From a bacterium (GTDB lineage Bacteria > UBP15 > UBA6099 > JAJRTR01), in contig JAJRTR010000163.1 of the NCBI GenBank assembly GCA_024278215.1, positions 1 to 33,824 on the forward strand: a stretch of 33,824 bases of DNA. The letters are read 5' to 3'. The stretch's first letter is position 1, and each line of letters starts with the position of its first letter. The notes below the pieces were generated by a model. That model ran no database searches. It was not told where the DNA came from and saw only the letters and a program-made list of their open reading frames with translations. Shown here in pieces: positions 8,276-14,843 of the stretch. Both the position numbers and the translations under genes were made by a program.

Positions 8276-8304
8276 GCAGGTTGCTGGCATTGCCACTAAC
8301 CTGC
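8276..8304 (+). promoter_or_regulatory. Hairpin in the ilvB leader
   Basis: GCAGGTT (8276-8282) pairs with AACCTGC (8298-8304), and inside them TGGC pairs with GCCA around ATT. No T-run follows, so it is not a terminator by itself. Its right arm overlaps a minus-strand copy of the recurrent GAAATATGC motif (8297-8313). I see no T-box or leucine-rich leader peptide. It could regulate ilvB or be part of the repeated motif. Confidence 0.4.
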
Positions 8305-8313
8305 ATATTTCGC
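8297..8313 (-). repeat. Recurrent GAAATATGC motif, site 1
   Basis: On the minus strand this reads GCGAAATATGCAGGTTA, sharing GAAATATGC and GGTTA with the three other intergenic sites. It forms the right side of the ilvB leader hairpin. Confidence 0.4.
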
Positions 8314-8365
8314 AAACGCGGGTGAAATAATTATTACAGGGGTTGGGCGTATTGGACCCCGGGAC

Positions 8366-10051
8366 ATGGAGTACGAAATGACTGGAGCAAAAGCCCTTAT
8401 CGACGGGCTGATCCACGAAGGAACAGAAGTGATATTCGGCATCCCCGGCGGTGTGGTGCTGCCGATTTTCGACGAAATCTACGACTCGAAAATGAAAGTG
8501 ATATTGACACGCCACGAGCAGGGCGCGATACACGCTGCCGACGGCTACGCGCGGGTAACGGGGAAAGCCGGCGTCTGCATCGCGACTTCCGGCCCCGGCG
8601 CCACCAACCTCGTAACCGGGCTCGCCAACGCGCACATGGACTCGATCCCGCTTGTAGCCGTCACCGGACAGGTCGGAACCGGCTCCATCGGTCGCGACGC
8701 TTTTCAGGAAGCCGACATCACCGGTATCACTATGCCCGTCACCAAACACAACTATCTGGTGAAAGACCCTGAGTCGCTGCTGCGCATTATCCAGGAAGCA
8801 TTCCATATCGCCACCACAGGCAGGCCGGGCCCCGTCCTGATAGATGTGCCCGCGGACATTACCACCATGTCTGTTGAATCCGGTTTCCCGAAGGAGATAA
8901 ATCTCGAAGGCTATAAGCCGACTATTATCGGACATAGAAAACAGATAAAAAACGCTGTAAAAGCTATAGAAAAAGCCGAAAGGCCCCTTCTGTACATCGG
9001 CGGCGGCATAATTATTGCCGGGGCTGCGGAAGAACTGCGCAGACTTGTCGATATCCTGAAATGTCCCGTAACCCACACACTCATGGGCAAAGGCGCGTTC
9101 CCTGAAGACCACGAACTGTCGGTCGGTATGCTCGGGATGCACGGCACATGGGCGGCCAACACTGCGATTTCAAATGCCGACACGGTGATAGCAATCGGTG
9201 TGCGATTCGACGACAGGGTTACCGGCCGCCTCGACAAGTTTGCGGGCGATACCACTTTCATTCACATTGATATCGACCCGGCTGAGATCGGGAAAAATGT
9301 TGCCGTCCATATCCCCATTGTCGGTGATGCTAAAAATGTGCTGGAAACACTGATAAAAGAAATGCCTAAGGATTACGCGCCGCGCAACGCATGGCTGCGG
9401 ACGGTCGAGGGGTGGAAGAAATCGCATCCCCTGACTTATAACGGCGACTCCGGCTCGGATATCATGCCTCAATATGTTGTCGAGCGACTCTATGAGATAA
9501 CAAAAGGCGAAGCGATAATCTCCACGGAAGTCGGCCAGAACCAGATGTGGGCGGCACAGTATTATAAAATGTCGAAACCGCGCACCTGGATATCTTCGGG
9601 CGGGCTCGGCACGATGGGTTTCGGGTTCCCGGCGGCGATAGGCGCGCAGGTAGGACGCCCCGACGCGCTCGTGATCGACATAGCAGGCGACGGCAGCCTC
9701 ATGATGAATATCCAGGAACTCGCCACCGCCGTCTGCCACGATCTGCCTGTAAAAATCGTCGTGCTCAACAATGGCTACCTCGGTATGGTCCGCCAGTGGC
9801 AGCAGATGTTCTACAAGGGCCGCTACTCGAGCACCGACCTTTGCGGGAATCCCGATTTCGCACCCATCGCCGAAGCCTTCGGCGCGGCAGGCATCACTGT
9901 CACTGCGAAAGACGAACTCGACGACGCTCTCGCCGAGGGGATGAACAACGGCAGACCTACGATTATCGATGTCAAAGTTTCACGGGAAGCCAACGTGTTC
10001 CCGATGGTTCCCAAGGGCAAGGCGCTCGACGAAATGATAGAGGAGTATTGA
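8366..10051 (+). CDS. ilvB: Acetolactate synthase, large (catalytic) subunit
   Basis: A 561-residue ThDP-dependent enzyme that makes 2-acetolactate or 2-aceto-2-hydroxybutyrate for valine, leucine and isoleucine. Seen: the N-terminal MTGAKALIDGL, the catalytic Glu in RHEQGAIHAADGYAR near residue 50, SGPGATN, QEADITGITMPVTKHN, the FAD-binding central domain, and the ThDP motif GDGSLMMNIQELATA...NN near residues 438-470. Full family length. ATG 8366 and ATG 8378 are both possible; 8378 has GGAG 6 nt upstream and starts exactly at MTGAKAL, so it may be the true start. The small subunit follows 71 nt later. With CimA upstream it supports isoleucine synthesis from pyruvate. Confidence 0.96.
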   Translation: MEYEMTGAKALIDGLIHEGTEVIFGIPGGVVLPIFDEIYDSKMKVILTRHEQGAIHAADGYARVTGKAGVCIATSGPGATNLVTGLANAHMDSIPLVAVTGQVGTGSIGRDAFQEADITGITMPVTKHNYLVKDPESLLRIIQEAFHIATTGRPGPVLIDVPADITTMSVESGFPKEINLEGYKPTIIGHRKQIKNAVKAIEKAERPLLYIGGGIIIAGAAEELRRLVDILKCPVTHTLMGKGAFPEDHELSVGMLGMHGTWAANTAISNADTVIAIGVRFDDRVTGRLDKFAGDTTFIHIDIDPAEIGKNVAVHIPIVGDAKNVLETLIKEMPKDYAPRNAWLRTVEGWKKSHPLTYNGDSGSDIMPQYVVERLYEITKGEAIISTEVGQNQMWAAQYYKMSKPRTWISSGGLGTMGFGFPAAIGAQVGRPDALVIDIAGDGSLMMNIQELATAVCHDLPVKIVVLNNGYLGMVRQWQQMFYKGRYSSTDLCGNPDFAPIAEAFGAAGITVTAKDELDDALAEGMNNGRPTIIDVKVSREANVFPMVPKGKALDEMIEEY

Positions 10052-10052
10052 C

Positions 10053-10110
10053 CCCGGATTATTCGCGTTTTGCGAATATTCCGGGTTGACTTTAATAAAT
10101 CCGAATAATC
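10053..10110 (+). promoter_or_regulatory. Competing hairpins between ilvB and ilvN
   Basis: Arm 1 (10053-10066) pairs with arm 2 (10072-10085) over 14 positions with one mismatch and a 5-nt loop, right after the ilvB stop. The inner part of arm 1, GATTATTCG (10057-10065), is also perfectly complementary to CGAATAATC (10102-10110), which abuts the ilvN ribosome site AGGTGA (10111-10116). The two pairings exclude each other. This looks like a translational or processing control of the IlvB:IlvN ratio, though no T-run is present for termination. Confidence 0.5.
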
Positions 10111-10122
10111 AGGTGACCAACA

Positions 10123-10623
10123 ATGGAAATCAGCGAACACAAACACATAATATCGGTTCTCGTGACGAATAAGCCCGGTGTGCTTGCGCGTGTATCGGGC
10201 CTTTTCAGCCGTCGCGGATTCAACATCGAAAGCCTCGCGGTCGGCACTACGAACGACCCGGCTTATTCTCGCATAAGTCTCGTCGTTCATGGAGACGACA
10301 GGGTTATCGAGCAGGTCACAAAACAGCTCAACAAACTCATCGATGTGATAAAAGTCAGCGACATCACTCACAGCGAAACCGTTCTCCGCGAACTCGTGCT
10401 CGTGAAAATCAGCGCGAAACCCGAGCAACGCACCGAGATACTCACTGTCTCAAATACATTCCGCGGCAAAGTCATCGACATCGGAGACTCGAGTATGATC
10501 GTCGAGATCACCGGACATGACGAAAAGATAGACGCTTTTATCCGGCTGATGAAGAAATACGGCATAATCGAGATCGTGCGTACAGGAAAAGTGGTTCTCG
10601 TGAGGGGTGCGGCCACTACATGA
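10123..10623 (+). CDS. ilvN: Acetolactate synthase, small regulatory subunit
   Basis: A 166-residue protein. An N-terminal ACT domain (residues about 8-80: HIISVLVTNKPGVLARVSGLF, FNIESLAVG) binds the feedback inhibitor valine in known enzymes, and the C-terminal IlvH-type domain (about 84-160: LVLVKISA, FRGKVIDI, GIIEIVRTG) follows. It activates and regulates IlvB. Length fits the short IlvH/IlvN class. The start ATG 10123 follows AGGTGA at 6 nt. It is co-transcribed with ilvB, with a structured spacer between them. It is the last gene of the operon; no clear terminator follows. Confidence 0.95.
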   Translation: MEISEHKHIISVLVTNKPGVLARVSGLFSRRGFNIESLAVGTTNDPAYSRISLVVHGDDRVIEQVTKQLNKLIDVIKVSDITHSETVLRELVLVKISAKPEQRTEILTVSNTFRGKVIDIGDSSMIVEITGHDEKIDAFIRLMKKYGIIEIVRTGKVVLVRGAATT

Positions 10624-11129
10624 TCCGCAGGCGCAGGGACCATACCGGAAGCCGGGATTCGGCAAACAACAAAACCCTCGAGCCGTTTGCATTATTATGA
10701 TAACCGGTCACTGAATCCACTTTCATACCGGAAATTGCCAGTTCAGACTATTTCATTACATCCTGTGAATGGTAACAATAATTATTTTGCAATAGGCTCG
10801 CAGAAAAAGTTCAGTCCCTTGAAGGAGCCAATTGCAAAAATCTGATTCTGCTGCGGTCGGCTGCTATTGTCCATAGCTGCGTTGTCGGCGCAAAATCGTC
10901 CTCGACGTACTCTACAAGTACGCCTGCGAGGATTTTACACCCCCGCCTTGCTCCGAACAATTTCGCTCGACCTCGCTACGAACATAATTTTGCAATTGCC
11001 TCGAAGGTTTATGATTTTTTTTTAGTTGTGGAAATAATAGGATTATCATGTTATGATTTATTGGCTTTAGCAGGAGACTTGTTATTCGATGTATCTTTTA
11101 GAATAAATGCTACAGGGAACATCTACGGT
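10624..11129. other. Intergenic region holding MITE copy 2
   Basis: 506 bases without a supported gene. 10624-10820 shows nothing I recognise beyond AT-rich sequence toward its end. 10825-11002 is the inverted 178-bp repeat. 11003-11129 is an AT-rich leader for the cytochrome gene with no convincing promoter; an open frame extends upstream of the cytochrome ATG to 11028 but lacks a signal-peptide-like start. Confidence 0.5.
10825..11002 (-). mobile_element. 178-bp palindromic MITE-like repeat, copy 2
   Basis: Same length as copy 1 (910-1087), opposite orientation, 7 differences. It is flanked by its own direct repeat, GAAG (10821-10824 and 11003-11006; GAAGG if one terminal base is shared), different from the GATG around copy 1, which argues for independent insertion rather than a segmental duplication. 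It lies between ilvN and the cytochrome gene. Confidence 0.8.
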
Positions 11130-12950
11130 ATGAAAAACATCAAGATTACAGTATCCATATTGCTTTTCACAACAACGCTTTTTTACGGTCTGATCCTGAG
11201 CGCGGCGGGTGGCGAGCACGGCAGCGAGCAGGCAGCGGTGCAGAATGCCGTCATCAGTGAGAAATCCGCATGTGATGTTTCGGACGACACACTAAGGTTT
11301 CTCTCGCCGGGCTGGCAGGAGGCGCACAAGGGTCTGGTCGAGGCCGGCAAACTTGATGGCTGTGACCGGAAGCAGTGTTACGCATGCCACATCTCGGCTG
11401 CGCCCCACGATTTCTCCGCACACCAGAGTAAGTATAAGGAAGATAGCAAATCCTGCCTGAGCTGCCATGACTACGATTCGTGCAACGAATGCCACCAGGC
11501 GTTCCGAGCCCATGGCGGCAATAAGGACTTTCTCGATCACGGCAAGTTTCTCGAAAAGTCGATGTCTTCGTCTTGCAAACAGTGCCACAGTGTCGACTGG
11601 TGCAACAAGTGCCACACCGAAAAGGGCGTCGACCTGCTGACAAACCACAGCCCGAATTTCAGACAGATGCACCCGGTTTTTCTCCCCAAGAAGCAATATA
11701 AGGAAAAAATCGAGAGTTGCACGCAATGCCACGGCCAGAAGTTCTGCATTCAATGCCATGAAAACCAGGGTAAGGATGTGCATCCGTACAAGTGGTACGT
11801 GGGACACGGCAGAAGAATGTCCGAACTGGCGGCGGGCGCGAAACCTGGCGAGATGGACCGATGCCTCGACTGCCACAAGACGGGCTTCTGCTCGACTTGC
11901 CACAAGAGCAGCGGCCTCGTCCGCACCGCGCACGAACCCAACTGGGTAGAGACACACAAGAGCGACCCGAAGTCGAAGAGTCCGATGTGCGTTTCATGCC
12001 ACACACCCGGCTACTGCTCGCGATGCCACGACATATCACTGCCGCACTCCGCGGAGTTTGCCGCCGACCACAAGAAGGCTGTTCTCGAAAAACCGGACAC
12101 CTGCAAGTCCTGCCACGAGCCGTCTTTCTGCGCGACATGCCACACGAAAAAGCTGAAACCCGCATCACACACGCCGGTCGAGTGGTACAAGAGCCACAAC
12201 AAAATGGCCGGCAAGTCGAAAGATTACTGCACTACTTGTCACAGCGACAAGAAGTTCTGCGGCTGGTGCCACGAAACTTCCACGATGAAGGTGACGCATA
12301 CGCCCGGCTGGAAAGAAAAACATGCGGACACGACAAATATGTCCGAACTCAAGGGCTGTGCTTACTGCCACGATAAAAGCTCATGCGATGAAAAATGCCA
12401 CAAAGACATCGAAGACAAGGCGAACGTCTCGGCCAGGCCGGACCACAGGATATGTTCCAACTGCCACGTCGACGACAAATGGACGTTCGCCGGTTCGGAC
12501 GCATGTGTCAAATGCCACAAGGATGCCACTCACCAGAATGACGAATCGAAACACGCGGGCGACTGCACCGACTGCCACACTGCGCATAAATGGAAGATAC
12601 CGAAGAAGGGCAACACGTGCGCGAGCGCGGCGTGTCACAAGCCCTATGCTGAAGAAGTCGCGAAAATAAAGGATCATGTTTCCGACAACTGCTCGAGCTG
12701 CCACAAGCCTCACGACTGGGGCGACAAGAGCAACTTCGATGTTTGCGGCGACTGCCACAAGATCGACGAATACGACAAGAACGGCATCAAAGCGCTTCAC
12801 CTGACCGGTGCCCACCAGATGTGCGGCGACTGCCATGATGCCCACAACGGCACGGTCAACGAACCCGACTCGTGCCTGCGTTGCCACGAGAAACTGCCGG
12901 ACGTCTGTGATCCCGACAAGCTCTGCACGGATTGCCATAAATTCAAATAA
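11130..12950 (+). CDS. Secreted multihaem c-type cytochrome, 24 CxxCH plus two variant sites
   Basis: A 606-residue exported electron carrier. An N-terminal signal (residues about 1-26, ending LILSAAGG) is followed by 24 CxxCH haem motifs by my count, one CX3CH (CDEKCH, 12384-12401) and one CX4CH (CASAACH, 12618-12638). Eight tandem diheme units (CxxCH-X4/5-CxxCH, then His-x-Pro-x-Trp/Phe-like and a further His) fill 11454-12401; the C-terminal third has single, more spaced sites. It probably moves electrons in the periplasm or outside the cell. No other respiratory or cytochrome maturation gene is adjacent. The ATG 11130 start is chosen because it begins the signal peptide and has AGGGAA (11114-11119) upstream. 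I do not recognise a named family. Confidence 0.93.
   Translation: MKNIKITVSILLFTTTLFYGLILSAAGGEHGSEQAAVQNAVISEKSACDVSDDTLRFLSPGWQEAHKGLVEAGKLDGCDRKQCYACHISAAPHDFSAHQSKYKEDSKSCLSCHDYDSCNECHQAFRAHGGNKDFLDHGKFLEKSMSSSCKQCHSVDWCNKCHTEKGVDLLTNHSPNFRQMHPVFLPKKQYKEKIESCTQCHGQKFCIQCHENQGKDVHPYKWYVGHGRRMSELAAGAKPGEMDRCLDCHKTGFCSTCHKSSGLVRTAHEPNWVETHKSDPKSKSPMCVSCHTPGYCSRCHDISLPHSAEFAADHKKAVLEKPDTCKSCHEPSFCATCHTKKLKPASHTPVEWYKSHNKMAGKSKDYCTTCHSDKKFCGWCHETSTMKVTHTPGWKEKHADTTNMSELKGCAYCHDKSSCDEKCHKDIEDKANVSARPDHRICSNCHVDDKWTFAGSDACVKCHKDATHQNDESKHAGDCTDCHTAHKWKIPKKGNTCASAACHKPYAEEVAKIKDHVSDNCSSCHKPHDWGDKSNFDVCGDCHKIDEYDKNGIKALHLTGAHQMCGDCHDAHNGTVNEPDSCLRCHEKLPDVCDPDKLCTDCHKFK
11454..12401 (+). repeat. 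Eight tandem diheme coding repeats
   Basis: Each unit of roughly 35-50 codons encodes CxxCH, four or five residues, CxxCH, then a basic/polar linker with a His-Pro-aromatic turn (for example SHTPVEW, THTPGW, AHEPNW) and another His that could be a distal haem ligand. Unit 8 has the second site altered to CX3CH. The pattern suggests growth by internal duplication. Confidence 0.75.
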
Positions 12951-12978
12951 ACAGCTTCGAAAATATCGACACGACAAG

Positions 12979-13010
12979 AGATGCGGTTCCGGCCGCATCT
13001 TTTTTCTTTT
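12979..13010 (+). terminator. Intrinsic terminator after the cytochrome gene
   Basis: AGATGCGG (12979-12986) pairs perfectly with CCGCATCT (12993-13000) around a 6-nt loop, followed by a T-rich tract to 13010. It lies 29 nt after the cytochrome stop codon and is the clearest rho-independent terminator in the window. Confidence 0.88.
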
Positions 13011-13021
13011 AGCGCGGGATA

Positions 13022-13051
13022 TTGACATTCGCAGACAACAGGGAATATCTT
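13022..13051 (+). promoter_or_regulatory. sigma70-like promoter for the oxidoreductase-SCP2 gene
   Basis: TTGACA (13022-13027) lies 18 nt before TATCTT (13046-13051), directly after the preceding terminator. Transcription would begin near 13058, 36 nt before the preferred ATG at 13094. This argues against the longer reading frame that begins within the -35 box. Confidence 0.5.
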
Positions 13052-13093
13052 CTTGATGAAGAACATTCTTCGGAAATGAAAGAGGGAAACGAT

Positions 13094-14698
13094 ATGTACA
13101 ACATAGGAATAATCGGTCTGGGCGACAACGGAACCATGCACCTGCGCGGATTCGACCGTCTCGAGGAGACGCGTGTGGCGGCGATATGCGACAGGAAAAC
13201 AAAGGCGCGCGAACGCGCACTGGCGCTGCTCGACGACCCGGATGTCGTATCCACTTCAAGTTGGAAAAAGGTGTGCCGCATGAAAGAGATCGACGCGATT
13301 TGCGTCAGTGTGCCGACATATCTTCATGCGGACGTCACTGTGCTCGCGCTCGAAAACGGTAAAGACGTTTTTCTCGAAAAGCCGATATGTCCGACGATGG
13401 AGGAAACCGACACCCTGATACTTAAAGCCTTCCGGACCGACAGGATCGTGCAGGTAGGGCTTGTCTACAGGTATTGCAATCTCTACAGAACACTCGGCCG
13501 GATGGTGGAACGGGGCGACTTCGGTGACGTGATGATGGCTTTCGGCAAAGAGTATCGCGACAACTTTCCCGTGCAGTGGTTCTTCGAGACGGAGAAATCG
13601 GGTGGCGCGCTTTTGGACAAGGACTGCCATCACTTCGATCTCTTTTCATGGTTTATCCGCCGCAAACCCGTGAAGGTATATGCGATGGGCGGACAGCATG
13701 TCGTCAGGGGTAAAAGCGTGAAAATAAATTGCCACTACGCGCCCGACAGGAACCTGATGATCAAGCGGCCCGACATAATCGACCACGCCTTTGTGATCGT
13801 GCAGTACGACAACGGCGCTCTCGCCAACCTGGGCCTTTGCATGTACCAGAAAGAACCGCTGCACGGGCTGGAAATAGGAATAAACGGGAGCAACGGAGCA
13901 CACGCCGTAGCCCGGCGCGACGTTGTTCTCAACGCCGGGGGCGGCCCGCTCGGCGACATAGCGGAGGTTCCTGTTGATTACGAAAAAGACAATTGCGGTA
14001 TCGGCCACATCGGTGCCGACCGCCAGCATGTCGAGTTCGTCGAGTGCATGAAAACACGTGCGATGCCCTATGCCAACCTGTTGCTGGCACGCGAGTCGAT
14101 GGTCATATCGCTGGCTGCCGAAAGGTCTGTCAGGGAAGGCCGCGAAGTGCTGATAGAGGAGTTCGACAACCCGAAAATCAACAAACTTATCGAAAAACAC
14201 TGCATGGAAGTCTATCGCGACACACCCGCGCCGCTCCCGCCTCCCAGGCCAAAAAAGGAGAAAAAGAAATCACGCGAGAAAAAGATAATTGATACGTTTG
14301 TGGACCTCGTAAGGTTGCTGATGGGCAAACGCCCCCGCAGCGAAGCGTTGCCGTTCGGCCCCGAAGCGTTCGAGCAGGCGGCAGCCTCGATTGCAGATGA
14401 AAAACGATTCGGGAAACTCGCGAAAGGGCTCGAAGCGAATATTTCATTCCATCATTCCGGCGAGCCGCCGGTATTCGTGTCGATAAAGGACGGCAAACTC
14501 GCGGTTGCCGACAAAGCCTTTGATGCGGATGAAACGAAAATAGTATTCACCGAAAGCGGCTGGCAGGGACTCCAGACCGGTGACAGTATCCAGAAACTTC
14601 TCGTCACCGGCCAGGTGCGCGCCGAAGGAAAAATCGACCACCTTAAACCCTACACCGAGGCTCTCATCGAATTGACAAAGGCGCTTGGAAAGGTATAG
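13094..14698 (+). CDS. Gfo/Idh/MocA oxidoreductase fused to SCP2 lipid-carrier domain
   Basis: A 534-residue two-domain protein. Residues 1 to about 380 are a Gfo/Idh/MocA NAD(P)-dependent oxidoreductase: Rossmann start YNIGIIGLGDNGTMHLRGF, the family's EKPICPTMEE, the active-site-like GGALLDKDCHHFDLF, and the alpha/beta C-terminal domain. A Pro/Lys-rich linker (PAPLPPPRPKKEKKKSREKK) joins it to an SCP2-type sterol/lipid-carrier domain of about 110 residues (FEQAAASIADEKRFGKLAKG to the end). Such domains bind hydrophobic ligands. I know no characterised enzyme with this pairing. ATG 13094 has AGAGGG 7 nt upstream; ATG 13076 and TTG 13022 are alternatives. It converges on the minus-strand radical SAM operon, which suggests but does not prove a shared lipid-related pathway. 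Confidence 0.82.
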   Translation: MYNIGIIGLGDNGTMHLRGFDRLEETRVAAICDRKTKARERALALLDDPDVVSTSSWKKVCRMKEIDAICVSVPTYLHADVTVLALENGKDVFLEKPICPTMEETDTLILKAFRTDRIVQVGLVYRYCNLYRTLGRMVERGDFGDVMMAFGKEYRDNFPVQWFFETEKSGGALLDKDCHHFDLFSWFIRRKPVKVYAMGGQHVVRGKSVKINCHYAPDRNLMIKRPDIIDHAFVIVQYDNGALANLGLCMYQKEPLHGLEIGINGSNGAHAVARRDVVLNAGGGPLGDIAEVPVDYEKDNCGIGHIGADRQHVEFVECMKTRAMPYANLLLARESMVISLAAERSVREGREVLIEEFDNPKINKLIEKHCMEVYRDTPAPLPPPRPKKEKKKSREKKIIDTFVDLVRLLMGKRPRSEALPFGPEAFEQAAASIADEKRFGKLAKGLEANISFHHSGEPPVFVSIKDGKLAVADKAFDADETKIVFTESGWQGLQTGDSIQKLLVTGQVRAEGKIDHLKPYTEALIELTKALGKV

Positions 14699-14740
14699 GC
14701 GACGGACGCTGAATGAGGCTCACGGAAGCTATCCCGCGCT

Positions 14741-14758
14741 GGTGAAATATGCGGGTAA
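14741..14758 (+). repeat. Recurrent GAAATATGC motif, site 2
   Basis: GGTGAAATATGCGGGTAA in the gap between convergent genes, near-identical to the site at 31236-31254. Confidence 0.45.
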
Positions 14759-14775
14759 TCCGCGGAGCAGCGGAG

Positions 14776-14806
14776 ACTCGTCTTTTCGCGAAGGCGGAAG
14801 TCGAGT
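14776..14806. terminator. Possible bidirectional terminator between convergent genes
   Basis: ACTCG-T-CTT (14776-14784) pairs with AAG-T-CGAGT (14798-14806) with one central mismatch, in the gap between the convergent genes ending at 14698 (+) and 14844 (-). T-rich tracts are short. The recurrent motif GGTGAAATATGCGGGTAA lies just upstream at 14741-14758. Confidence 0.3.
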
Positions 14807-14843
14807 GTCTTATGCAGAGGCCAAATGGAGAAACATCTGCCGG

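Noticed and set aside
11454-12401. CRISPR-like regular repeats in the cytochrome gene
   Set aside because: The periodicity is at protein level (diheme motifs) in an intact reading frame; nucleotide repeats are degenerate.
13022-13093. N-terminal extension of the oxidoreductase-SCP2 protein
   Set aside because: TTG 13022 coincides with a -35 box, the extra residues have no family match, and ATG 13094 has a well-spaced ribosome site.
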